From contig NZ_RCWN01000001.1 in the NCBI RefSeq assembly GCF_003668555.1, positions 2,455,501 to 2,519,500 on the forward strand: a stretch of DNA of 64,000 nucleotides, written 5' to 3'. Below are positions 1-7,977 of the stretch, piece after piece. Source of the stretch: Notoacmeibacter ruber. Lineage in GTDB: Bacteria; Pseudomonadota; Alphaproteobacteria; Rhizobiales; Rhizobiaceae. The notes beneath the pieces are model-generated. The model was not told the origin of the DNA and searched no databases. It saw only the letters and a program-made list of their open reading frames with translations. The first letter of the stretch is position 1. Each line of letters begins with the position of its first letter. A program made the translations under genes and the position numbers.

Positions 1-1446
1 TCCACCGAAGCAGCCGAAGAAGCCAGCGCCACGGTCTTCTCCGCTGTCATCCTCGTGACAGCCCTCGCCCTTGCCCTGATCGGCTTCATCACCGTGATGG
101 TCGCGCGCTCCATCGGTCGCCCCCTGACCTCGACCGTCAAGGCTCTCAATGCCCTGGCGGACGGCCAGACCGATACGCGTATCGAAGGCGAGAACCGAAA
201 GGACGAAATCGGCGAAATCGCCCGTTCCTTCGAAGCCTACAAGCAGCTTGTCATTCGAAAGGCCGATGAGGAACAGGCTGCGGCCCGCGACCGGGAAATA
301 GAGGAAAGCAATCGCCGCGAAGCCGAACATCAGCGTGATGCCGAGCGCCAGCGCGACCTGGAAACGGCCGTCTCCGAACTCGGGGGTGCGCTGGATAAAC
401 TCGCCAAGGGCGATCTGACCTACCGGATCGAGGAGCCTTTCGTCGACACGCTCGACCAGTTGCGCCTGTCCTTCAACGAATCGGCGCAGACGCTATCCGA
501 AACCCTGCTGGAGATTCAGGGAAGCATTCAGACGGTCGACGCCAATTCCAGCGAAATGCGCTCCTCTCTGGAAGATCTGTCGCGGCGGACGGAACAGCAG
601 GCCGCCTCGCTGGAAGAAACCTCGGCAGCCCTCGAAGAGATGACGGCGACCGTCGACAGCTCGTCGAAGCGCGCCAAGGATGCAACGGCCCGCGCCCATG
701 AGGCCAGCCACGCCTGCGCGTCATCGACCGAGGTCGTGACCAAGGCGGTCAGCGCGATGGATCGCATCGAGGCAGCCTCCAACCAGATGGCCAGTATTAT
801 TGGCGTCATCGACGATATTGCGTTTCAGACTAACCTTCTGGCGCTCAATGCCGGCGTCGAGGCGGCCCGCGCCGGACAGGCCGGTCAGGGCTTTGCCGTC
901 GTGGCGCAGGAAGTCCGCGAGCTGGCCCAGCGTTCCGCAGACGCGGCCCGCGAGATCAAGGGGTTGATTGCCAAGTCGACCAGTGAAGTCTCGTCCGGTG
1001 TCGGCCTCGTCAAGGAGACGGGCGAAGCGCTCGCCCGCATCGCCGAACAGGTCAACGATATCAACGATCACATCAGCGCGATCGCGACCGCAGCCAGCGA
1101 ACAGGCCATCGGCATCGCCGAGATCCATAGCTCGGTCACGCAGATGGACGAGGTCACGCAGCGCAATACGGCGATGGTCGAGGAGACGACCGCCGTGACC
1201 CATGGCCTCGCCAATGATGCACGGGCGCTCTCCGGCCTCGTCCTGCGATTCCGCCTCGGCGGAGAGGCACCGGCGCCATCACGGGCTCCGCGCGCCGCGA
1301 AAAAAGTGGAGCTCGTCGCAAACGACGCGCCGCGCGCCCGACAGGGATCGGGCAAGTCGCCCGTCCAGGCCATGCTCTCCAAGGTACGGACGAGCTTCAG
1401 CGGCGGTTCCGCGGCCGCCGCCCAGGATGAATGGGCGGAGTTCTAA
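1..1446 (+). CDS. Methyl-accepting chemotaxis protein, 5'-truncated by the window edge
   Basis: The reading frame is open from base 1, so the N-terminal ligand-binding part lies outside the window; a GTG at 55 is internal. A membrane segment covers about residues 12-32 of the visible part, followed by a HAMP domain with an Arg-Pro after the membrane and an EIG motif. The cytoplasmic signalling hairpin has the usual tip with [20 protein letters not shown]. The protein ends in EWAEF, which fits the xWxxF pentapeptide that tethers CheR or CheB in other bacteria. It would signal to the CheA/CheW pair encoded at 26835-29464. The ligand cannot be inferred. Confidence 0.95.
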   Translation, partial: STEAAEEASATVFSAVILVTALALALIGFITVMVARSIGRPLTSTVKALNALADGQTDTRIEGENRKDEIGEIARSFEAYKQLVIRKADEEQAAARDREIEESNRREAEHQRDAERQRDLETAVSELGGALDKLAKGDLTYRIEEPFVDTLDQLRLSFNESAQTLSETLLEIQGSIQTVDANSSEMRSSLEDLSRRTEQQAASLEETSAALEEMTATVDSSSKRAKDATARAHEASHACASSTEVVTKAVSAMDRIEAASNQMASIIGVIDDIAFQTNLLALNAGVEAARAGQAGQGFAVVAQEVRELAQRSADAAREIKGLIAKSTSEVSSGVGLVKETGEALARIAEQVNDINDHISAIATAASEQAIGIAEIHSSVTQMDEVTQRNTAMVEETTAVTHGLANDARALSGLVLRFRLGGEAPAPSRAPRAAKKVELVANDAPRARQGSGKSPVQAMLSKVRTSFSGGSAAAAQDEWAEF

Positions 1447-1462
1447 AGCTCTGAAGACGATG

Positions 1463-1490
1463 AGCGCCGTCCGAACCATCGGGCGGCGCT
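1463..1490 (+). terminator. Stem-loop after the chemoreceptor gene
   Basis: AGCGCCG and CGGCGCT form a 7-bp stem, extended by CCG/CGG across a T-G pair. It lies 16 bases after the receptor stop codon and before the convergent gene ending at 1516. There is no T-run, so intrinsic termination is uncertain. Confidence 0.45.
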
Positions 1491-1515
1491 ATTCAGGACA
1501 GCATGGACCGCGCCG

Positions 1516-1752
1516 TCAGGACACGCTGTCGTTCAGGCCGGAGACGCCATCCATCTCGGCGCAATGGGCGCAGCAATAGACGGTGTCACCCTTCTCCACA
1601 CCATGGCCGATCACCCGCGCGTCGCATTGCGGGCAGGTCGGCGCGAGCGCCGTGATCGCGCACTCGAAGCTGTCGAAGGTGTGGGTCTGGCCGTCCATCG
1701 TCACCTGAAAGGCCCGGCTATAGTCATTTCCGCATTGTTCGCACTGCGCCAT
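1516..1752 (-). CDS. Small Cys-rich protein with zinc-ribbon-like motifs, function unknown
   Basis: This is a 78-residue protein with eight cysteines arranged as CEQCG, a single Cys near the middle, CPQC and CCAHC, a pattern suited to binding zinc or another metal. I chose the ATG at 1752 because GAGGAG lies 7-12 bases before it; the in-frame ATG at 1767 sits inside that ribosome-binding site. I do not recognise a characterised family. It is convergent with the chemoreceptor and is followed on its strand side by about 110 bases before the toxin locus ends, so it is probably transcribed alone. Confidence 0.75.
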   Translation of the reverse strand: MAQCEQCGNDYSRAFQVTMDGQTHTFDSFECAITALAPTCPQCDARVIGHGVEKGDTVYCCAHCAEMDGVSGLNDSVS

Positions 1753-1865
1753 GGCTCGTCTCCTCATTCCGTTGGTTCAAGGAGCAATCCGGGCGGGAGG
1801 CGATGGTTCCGGGTTCATGCCCTTCCCCCGTTAACGATCGTCGCCTTCTGGCCAGGGCCTTGTCA

Positions 1866-2450
1866 TCATCGATCGTTCAAGGTCGTTCCAGCCTCGGCAT
1901 CCATCTCTGCTTCCGGCTCCGGCTCGTCGCCCAGATCATCGAACGGCAGCGGCTCGCCATAACAATCGCAGGTCGGAAACTCTCCCGGATAGCCGTCCTT
2001 GAAACCCTTCTCCCAGTCGAATTCCTCGCCCTCCCTCACCTCATGATACTCGTCGGGACAGGTCGGGCCAAAGCGCCAGGTATAAGAAGGAATACCGCTG
2101 CCGACCTGCAGCTCGGCGTTGATGTCCGCGCCGAACCGTTTCAGCAGGTCACGCTCGAAGCAGGCGATCTGCCGCTCGGCCTGCTCCGGCGAGATATCCG
2201 GAGTCTTCCGCCGCTCCTCGACATAAACCTGCCGGAATGAAATGGCCTCGTCGCGCAAGGCGGACAGGTTGGGCCGGTCCCTGTCGGTCAGGGGCCCAGG
2301 AAACTGCGAGCCGATTTGCGCGACGATTTTGCGCCATTGCTCATCGGCGATCGCGTTGAACTGTCGTGCGATGGCCTTCCGCTCTATCAGCAGCCTTAGC
2401 TCGCGCCGGAGCCAGCCGATCACCGGCACCGACTCCGCTGGCAAGAGCAA
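1866..2450 (-). CDS. MuF-like (phage Mu gpF/SPP1 gp7) domain protein without a toxin, possible remnant
   Basis: The frame aligns with the N-terminal MuF domain of the toxin at 3665-5272: PLTDRD matches PLTRED, INAEL matches INAEQ, YTWR matches YVWR, and the ending GYPGEFPTCDCYGEPLPFDD matches GGHPGHAFNCRCHAEPYLPDD. After this motif there is only a short acidic tail, so no effector domain is attached. The start is uncertain. The frame stays open back into the immunity gene, but homology begins only near 2430. The best ribosome-binding site (GGGGAG) serves an ATG at 2461 in another frame that stops after 13 codons, which suggests a frameshift. The TTG at 2450 is given as a provisional start. 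It is the last gene of the toxin operon. Confidence 0.6.
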   Translation of the reverse strand: MLLPAESVPVIGWLRRELRLLIERKAIARQFNAIADEQWRKIVAQIGSQFPGPLTDRDRPNLSALRDEAISFRQVYVEERRKTPDISPEQAERQIACFERDLLKRFGADINAELQVGSGIPSYTWRFGPTCPDEYHEVREGEEFDWEKGFKDGYPGEFPTCDCYGEPLPFDDLGDEPEPEAEMDAEAGTTLNDR

Positions 2451-2613
2451 TTGCGTGACATTAGCGTCTCCCCTTCGGCCATCTGGCAGCTCATGCCAAC
2501 CAGATTGACATAAAGCGGCAGGCACGAAAAGGATTATATTCTTGCGACCGAGATGAGCGAAAGCAAGACGGCTAGCGCTCCGCCAATTCCGCCTCAGCCC
2601 AAGGAGGCCTTCC

Positions 2614-3153
2614 TCACGTCCCCTTATAGCTGCCGTCTCGACTGAACTCGAGTTCGGATAGCAGCGCCGTGCCGAGTTCTTCATCGGACACGGTGTCGGT
2701 AAACTTGATCGTCTCGCGGTTCTCGAACAGCGTCCAACGATCTCCAATGATGTGCCGGAGAGGCTCCAGTTCGATCGTTCCCTCAGTCCAAACCAGATCG
2801 ACGCTCGCCGAACCTTCGAACAGTATCTTGATACTCCGGGCGCCCGCGCGCTTTTTCATTTCTTGGATGGATCGATCAGAAGGGCCTGATTTCACGTAAT
2901 CCCGAACCGCCCGAATGGCATCGTCATACTCCAGATAACGGCTGGCGTGCAGGGCCTTCCAGGCGGCAGCTCCCAATTCGGCCGCACGCAAATCCCGAGA
3001 GTAAAATTCATCCATCCCTTCGGGGTCGATGCTTGCCATGCCATAGCACGCCCAAGAGTGGACGCGGTAGAAGAGTCGAAAAGAAAAGACTGACGCCCTC
3101 CGCTCCGGGGTACCCCTCGTATTCCTATCGTAGAACTGGTCGACGCGAGACAT
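2614..3153 (-). CDS. CdiI-like immunity protein, second copy (probably orphan)
   Basis: This 179-residue protein is a paralogue of the adjacent immunity protein. Both share VF-x-FR-x-FYR near residues 22-31, a DPEG/DPGG motif, an ELG/KFG...ALxASR block, a central 'xSIKILFEGSASV' / 'KSLRTLYRGAGSV' block, and a C-terminal DEELGxA. The pattern resembles the CdiI/DUF1436 immunity family of contact-dependent inhibition systems. Its ATG overlaps the TAA of the upstream immunity gene (TAATG), so translation is probably coupled. Its sequence differs clearly from the first copy, so it may neutralise a different toxin, perhaps one once attached to the MuF domain at 1866-2450. The family assignment comes from motif memory, not a search. 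Confidence 0.7.
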   Translation of the reverse strand: MSRVDQFYDRNTRGTPERRASVFSFRLFYRVHSWACYGMASIDPEGMDEFYSRDLRAAELGAAAWKALHASRYLEYDDAIRAVRDYVKSGPSDRSIQEMKKRAGARSIKILFEGSASVDLVWTEGTIELEPLRHIIGDRWTLFENRETIKFTDTVSDEELGTALLSELEFSRDGSYKGT

Positions 3154-3668
3154 TAGGCGCCTTTGCTGATCGCCAGATGCTCCCGTATAGCCGCGCCCAG
3201 TTCCTCATCCTTAATCGTATCCGGCAATTCCAACCGCTCATAATTCCGCACAGGGCCCCAGCTTTCAACGCCAGTGTTTTTCCAGGCCGAGATGGTGATG
3301 GAATTTTCATCGTGCCAGACGGATACGCTACCAGCGCCGCGATATAGTGTTCTCAAGCTCTTCACACCGGCCAATTCCAGCATTGTTCTATCAGTCTTTT
3401 TAAATTCGCCGGTCCTTCTGTAATCATAGGCTCGATCCCATAATTCGTCGTCTGGCGACGCTCGGCTTGCAGCAAGCGCCTCGCGAACCGCGTTTCCAAA
3501 TTTCTCGTCATCGATATCGATCGTCGGGAATTGTTCATAACCGCCCGGATCGTAGATCGACGCACCCCAGACGAGACATGAATAGATGCGATAGAAGCGT
3601 CGAAATTGGAAAACATTGGCTTGCTGTCTTACCGGTGAACGCCGTTTGTTTCGATTGCTTCCGATCAT
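3153..3668 (-). CDS. CdiI-like immunity protein, cognate to the MuF toxin
   Basis: This 171-residue cytoplasmic protein has no signal peptide. It has the DPGG motif near residue 40, EKFGNAVREALAASR at 55-69, a LELAGVKSLRTLYRGAGSVS block at about 97-116 and DEELGAA at 154-160, all reminiscent of the CdiI/DUF1436 family. It starts at an ATG that overlaps the toxin stop codon by four bases (ATGA), the tightest coupling possible, which is typical of a cognate immunity gene. Base composition here and in the toxin C-terminus looks more AT-rich than in the neighbouring ligD and paa genes. By position it should bind and inhibit the nuclease encoded at 3665-5272. Confidence 0.75.
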   Translation of the reverse strand: MIGSNRNKRRSPVRQQANVFQFRRFYRIYSCLVWGASIYDPGGYEQFPTIDIDDEKFGNAVREALAASRASPDDELWDRAYDYRRTGEFKKTDRTMLELAGVKSLRTLYRGAGSVSVWHDENSITISAWKNTGVESWGPVRNYERLELPDTIKDEELGAAIREHLAISKGA

Positions 3669-5272
3669 TGGTGCACCACCGTCACAATCATCTCAATCTT
3701 CAAACTTTCTGCATAGGCGATAGCCCGTCTGATTTCGTTTAGTTGACCCGATGATACGCCACGAGGGATAGCCAGTTCCAATCGTTTCACCACAATCTCA
3801 TCGGCGCTCAACTCAAAGTCGTTTCTCATATCGCGGCCAAAGTGGTGCATCTTATCGATATAACCCTTCAGGCGATGAAATATTCGCCTTGGATCGTCAG
3901 TATAACTTTTCTTCCAAACATCGATCGTTTTTACGCTTGTCGCAGTCTTACTGACCTTATCCCAGAAATCGAAGGTCTTGAAGTTAGGGGCGATAGTGTG
4001 AAGCCAGAGCCCCAGTTTTCCCTCTTTGGCAAGATGCGCTTCGAAGGGGTCGCCCTGCTGTCGAATACCTTTTCCGAAAATAATCGCCGTATTTCTGGCA
4101 TGGCGGAAGTCGCGGCGCAGCCAGTTTCTGTTTTGGCGGCTCAACCTCTGCAGATGCATTCTGAGTTCAGCGACGGATGCACCGACCCTGAGCGACTTAC
4201 CGCTCGGCATCCCTTTGAGAAGTTTCGGCAGCGTCGTCGCGCCTAGCCCTACCGAACTGATCGTGTGGAGAAGGACCTGGGTGTTGAGATAACCGGAAGC
4301 TTCTCGCGCGGCTTCCGCGTCGGCCTGTGTGGTGAATCCGGAGCGATAGGCTGCTTCCGTTTCCCGCGCGCGGGCATGGACGCTCTGGGAATAATTTCGG
4401 AACGAAACCGCGAGTTTCGGCGCATGCAGTGCGAGTTCTTTGAGGGCTTCGGCCTCTCCAAGCGCTCCGCCGAGGATCTCTTGGAAACGCTGCGTTTCTT
4501 GCCGGGTCAGGCCTTGAGTGCCGAGTTTTAGAAGAAGGTAGGCGAGTTCGCCGATCGTGCCCGCGAGGCCGATCAAATCCCGTAAGGATTCAAGGTAATC
4601 CGCCGCAAAGTCGCGGACCGCGCGGTAGAAACCACGGTCTTCCGCAGCCCTCAATGCGGCTTCGAACTCCGGCCCGATATCCGGCACCCAGTCTGGCTCG
4701 TCGTCGGGCAGGTAGGGTTCCGCATGGCAGCGGCAGTTGAAGGCATGGCCGGGATGTCCGCCCTCAGGCGGATCGTCCCAGTCGAACACCTTGTCGTCAT
4801 GTGTGGCATGCAACGGCCGGACGTCGGAATCGTCGCGGCTGCGCCAGACATATTGGTCGATGCCGAGGTCCTGTTGCTGCTCGGCGTTGATTCGCGCAGC
4901 AAAGGCTTGGAGGAGCCGTGCCTCCATTCGTTCACGCCGTGCTCCGAATTGCTCGGAGTCATCCGCTGCCACGGAGATAATGGAGGCGATACGCCGGTCC
5001 CATTCGATCAGCGCGTCTGCACGTGCTCCGGTGACATCCGACAGATCTTCGCGCGTCAACGGCGGATTGAACTTGCCGCCGATCGTCCGCAGCAGCGTGC
5101 GTTCGTTCTTGGCTGCTGCCGCGTCCAGACGCATTGCGAATGCACGTCGCGCGCTATCATCTGCAGTAAGAGGCTGGCGCTTCGCTTCCCGCCAAGCAGC
5201 GGCGGCAACCGCAAAACGTGCACGGTTCAGCGCAGCGTCCGAGCGCAGGTGGGCAAATCCGTTGTCAGGCAC
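3665..5272 (-). CDS. MuF-type polymorphic toxin: MuF-like head domain fused to CdiA-type nuclease
   Basis: The protein has 535 residues. Residues 40-190 form a MuF-like minor head domain ending in YVWRS (141-145), RPLH (152-155), DWDDPPEGGHPG (164-175) and FNCRCHAEP (178-186). Residues 200-390 are mostly helical linker. Residues 395-535 resemble the CdiA C-terminal endonuclease family, with PFE (E411), NFKTFDFWD (D435), SVK (K448), then DPRRIF and a conserved tail around AIPRG and RRAIAY. E411, D435 and S446-x-K448 are candidate PD-(D/E)xK metal and catalytic residues. Known MuF toxins are encoded in prophages and are thought to travel with the phage head; no other phage gene is visible here. 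The start is a GTG directly after an in-frame TAG. Whether the target is tRNA or DNA is unknown. Confidence 0.8.
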   Translation of the reverse strand: MPDNGFAHLRSDAALNRARFAVAAAAWREAKRQPLTADDSARRAFAMRLDAAAAKNERTLLRTIGGKFNPPLTREDLSDVTGARADALIEWDRRIASIISVAADDSEQFGARRERMEARLLQAFAARINAEQQQDLGIDQYVWRSRDDSDVRPLHATHDDKVFDWDDPPEGGHPGHAFNCRCHAEPYLPDDEPDWVPDIGPEFEAALRAAEDRGFYRAVRDFAADYLESLRDLIGLAGTIGELAYLLLKLGTQGLTRQETQRFQEILGGALGEAEALKELALHAPKLAVSFRNYSQSVHARARETEAAYRSGFTTQADAEAAREASGYLNTQVLLHTISSVGLGATTLPKLLKGMPSGKSLRVGASVAELRMHLQRLSRQNRNWLRRDFRHARNTAIIFGKGIRQQGDPFEAHLAKEGKLGLWLHTIAPNFKTFDFWDKVSKTATSVKTIDVWKKSYTDDPRRIFHRLKGYIDKMHHFGRDMRNDFELSADEIVVKRLELAIPRGVSSGQLNEIRRAIAYAESLKIEMIVTVVHQ

Positions 5273-5288
5273 CTATCCAAGCCACCAT

Positions 5289-5331
5289 TCATCCGTTCGA
5301 TCGGATGACAGTGTGCAGGTGCTCAGAGCAC
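5289..5331. promoter_or_regulatory. Two palindromes between ligD and the toxin gene
   Basis: TCATCCG and CGGATGA flank a 6-base loop (5289-5308), and GTGCTC-A-GAGCAC follows at 5319-5331. Both lie in the 98-base gap between the ligD stop and the toxin GTG, on the path of transcription. They could end ligD transcription or serve as an operator for the toxin operon. There is no T-run to decide between these. Confidence 0.35.
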
Positions 5332-5370
5332 TGTGAATAAATTCATAGAGAGGGCAACAGGGTCAGTACC

Positions 5371-7974
5371 CTAGCCGCTCATCAGCTTCTCCAGCCCCTC
5401 CACCTGCGGCTTGCCGATGCTCTGCAGGTCCGTGCCGTCGATCAGCGGGCATGGCGCGTCCAGCCGCTCATAGCCATTGGAAAGGTCGAACGTGTTGGCG
5501 GCTTTCAGCGTGTCGAGTTCATCCCACGTGGCCGGCATGGCAAGCGGCCCGCCCTTTCGCGCGCGCAGCGAATAGGGGCTGGCGGCCGTCGCGCCACGCT
5601 GGTTGCGCAGCCAGTCGACGAAGATGCGCCCGCCGCGCTTGGCCTTGCGCATATTGGCGGTGAAGCGCTTCGGCTGGCTGTCGCCGAGATAGGCGGCCAG
5701 CGTCTGCGCAAACAGCGTCACCGTGTCGTAATCGGCGATGCGCCGGAGGCGCGCGGTGACGTGAATGCCCTTACCGCCGGTGACGACCGGCACGGTTTCG
5801 ATGCCGAGATCGGCCAGAAGGTCGCGCAGATCGCACGCCGCGCTCTTCACGTCGCCCCAGCCAAGCCCTTCATCCGGGTCCAGATCGAAGATGATGCGGT
5901 CCGGCTTGTCGAGCTTGTCGGCGGCGGCAATCCAGGGGTGAAATTCGATCGTGCCCATCTGCGCGGCAGCGACGAACCCCTGCTGCGCTTCGACCATGAG
6001 ATAATCGGCGCTGTCGCCGTCGCTCTCTTCGACCTTCACCGCACCGATGCCGGGCGGAAAGCTGCCCTCGTAGTGCTTCTGGAAGAAACACGCCTTGCCG
6101 CCCCGCACCCCGCCCGGGCAGCGAACCAGCGAGAGGGGCCGCCTGCCCGCCAGTTCGAAGAGACGCTCACCCGCAGCTTCCGCCCATTCGGCGACATCGC
6201 GCTTGGTCCATTTCGCATCGTCGAAGATGACGCGCTTGCTGCTAGTGATGGCAATGCCCGCGACCTTGCCGCCAGTGCTCTTCGTGGGCTTGGCCTTTGA
6301 TGAAGTTGGGGTCTCCATCTTCGCCACCTCGTCGATCGACGCTTCGCCGGCGCTGGCGCTTTTCTCGTCCACCACGGCATCCGCCGGTTTATCCTTGCGA
6401 AGGCCGAGAAACACGCCGTGACGGATATGGCCGTCATCGGTCAGTTCGGCGAATTTCACTTCGGCAACGAGCTTCGGCGTCACCCAATGCGCGCCGCGCT
6501 TCATCGCACGCGGCACCGCCTCAAACGCCATGGTCTTGCGCGCCAGCGGCTTCATCGCGCTTTCCAGTTGCGCCATCGTTTCCTCGTCGAAGCCGGAACC
6601 GACACGACCGCGATAGACGAGATCGTCGCCATCGAAGACACCGAGCAGGAGCGATGAGAAGGCCCTTCCCTTCTTGTCGCTTTCGCTCCAGCCACCAATG
6701 ACGAATTCCTGGCGCTTCTCCGCCTTAACCTTCAGGAAATTGCGGTTGCGGCCGCTCCTGTATTTGGCGTCGGCCTTCTTGCTGATGATGCCTTCGCCGC
6801 CGGCCTCGGCAATGGCCTTGAAAACCGCCGGCCCATTGCCGGCAATGTGTTGCGAATAGCCGAGCGCGACGCTCTCCGGCGCAGCCCCGATCAGCGCTTC
6901 CAGCTTTTCCTTCCGTTCGATGAGCGGCAGACCGGTCAGATCATCGCCGTCAAGTTCGAGGAGGTCGAAGGCCTGGAGTCGGACCGGCGCACCGGCCTCC
7001 AGATCGGATTGCAGGGCGGAAAAGGCGCTGCCCGCACCGGCATGCAGAGAGACGATCTCGCCATCGATCAGCGCGCTCTTGCACGGCAGCGCAGCGAGCG
7101 CGTCCGGCACGGCCTTGTAGCGCTCGGTCCAGTCCTTGCCATTGCGCGTCCAGAGCTTGACCGCGCCGCCGCCAATCGCGGCGATGCAGCGATAGCCGTC
7201 ATATTTGGTTTCGTGCAGCCAATCCTCGCCCTCCGGTGCATCGTCCACCAGCGTCGCCAGTTGCGGCTCGCGATAGGGCGGCAGCTTGCCGTCGGCGCGC
7301 CGACTCCTGCCCGTCTTCTGCGCGGGCAAAACCCGCCGCGCCGCCTTGCCCTTCTCCGGCAGTTCCTGCGCCTCTTCGCCCTTGGCGATCTGTGCAATGG
7401 TCCGGCCGGTTTTCACCGAAAGCGTATTGCGCTTGATGATCCCCTCGCCGTCATCATCGACGGCATGACCGTCGCGTTCCTTGATGAGAAGCCAGTTTTC
7501 GCGCTTCTCGCTTGGCTTGCCCTTCATCTTCACGAGTGTCCAGCCGCCGGCCATCCGGTCGCCGAAGAGCTCGAACTTCAGCTTCCCCTCAGCAAGGCCT
7601 TCATCGAAATCGGCAAGCGGCGCAAACGCACCGCGATCCCACAGCATGACCGTGCCACCGCCATATTCACCCTTGGGAATGGTGCCCTCGAACGTGCCGT
7701 AAGAGAGCGGATGATCCTCGGTCCGGACAGCGAGGCGTTTTTCGGACGGGTCGAGGCTCGGCCCGCGCGTCACCGCCCAGGAGAGGAGGACACCGTTCCA
7801 GGCGAGGCGGAAATCATAGTGAAGCCGCGTCGCATCATGTTTCTGAACCAGAAAATGGAGCGCCGGCGGCACATTGGTCTTCGACGAGGATGATGGTTCG
7901 GCCGTCTTCGAAAAGTCGCGCTTTTCGTCGTAAGCCTTCAGTGCCTCGGCGGCCTGCTCACGGCGGCTCGCCAT
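5371..7974 (-). CDS. ligD: Multifunctional DNA ligase D for non-homologous end joining
   Basis: LigD processes and seals double-strand breaks held by Ku. The 867 residues show three modules. The 3'-phosphoesterase (about 1-190) has HDATRLHYDFRL with H46, H52 and D54. The ATP-dependent ligase (about 235-530) has the nucleotidyl-transfer motif KYDG at 257-260 and EGIISKK. The primase-polymerase is C-terminal, with FDLDP metal ligands and a later FVDWLRN motif. The phosphoesterase-ligase-polymerase order is the one usual in Pseudomonas and rhizobial LigD, and the length is normal. A low-complexity Lys/Ser-rich linker separates ligase and polymerase. It starts 3 bases after the ku stop, so the two form an operon. 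Confidence 0.97.
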   Translation of the reverse strand: MASRREQAAEALKAYDEKRDFSKTAEPSSSSKTNVPPALHFLVQKHDATRLHYDFRLAWNGVLLSWAVTRGPSLDPSEKRLAVRTEDHPLSYGTFEGTIPKGEYGGGTVMLWDRGAFAPLADFDEGLAEGKLKFELFGDRMAGGWTLVKMKGKPSEKRENWLLIKERDGHAVDDDGEGIIKRNTLSVKTGRTIAQIAKGEEAQELPEKGKAARRVLPAQKTGRSRRADGKLPPYREPQLATLVDDAPEGEDWLHETKYDGYRCIAAIGGGAVKLWTRNGKDWTERYKAVPDALAALPCKSALIDGEIVSLHAGAGSAFSALQSDLEAGAPVRLQAFDLLELDGDDLTGLPLIERKEKLEALIGAAPESVALGYSQHIAGNGPAVFKAIAEAGGEGIISKKADAKYRSGRNRNFLKVKAEKRQEFVIGGWSESDKKGRAFSSLLLGVFDGDDLVYRGRVGSGFDEETMAQLESAMKPLARKTMAFEAVPRAMKRGAHWVTPKLVAEVKFAELTDDGHIRHGVFLGLRKDKPADAVVDEKSASAGEASIDEVAKMETPTSSKAKPTKSTGGKVAGIAITSSKRVIFDDAKWTKRDVAEWAEAAGERLFELAGRRPLSLVRCPGGVRGGKACFFQKHYEGSFPPGIGAVKVEESDGDSADYLMVEAQQGFVAAAQMGTIEFHPWIAAADKLDKPDRIIFDLDPDEGLGWGDVKSAACDLRDLLADLGIETVPVVTGGKGIHVTARLRRIADYDTVTLFAQTLAAYLGDSQPKRFTANMRKAKRGGRIFVDWLRNQRGATAASPYSLRARKGGPLAMPATWDELDTLKAANTFDLSNGYERLDAPCPLIDGTDLQSIGKPQVEGLEKLMSG

Positions 7975-7977
7975 CGC

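Noticed and set aside
1866..5272. Treating the toxin locus as a prophage remnant with attachment sites
   Set aside because: I found no flanking tRNA, integrase or direct repeats to define attachment sites.
6847..7893. 348-residue plus-strand frame opposite ligD
   Set aside because: It is fully contained in the ligD gene and shows no protein features.
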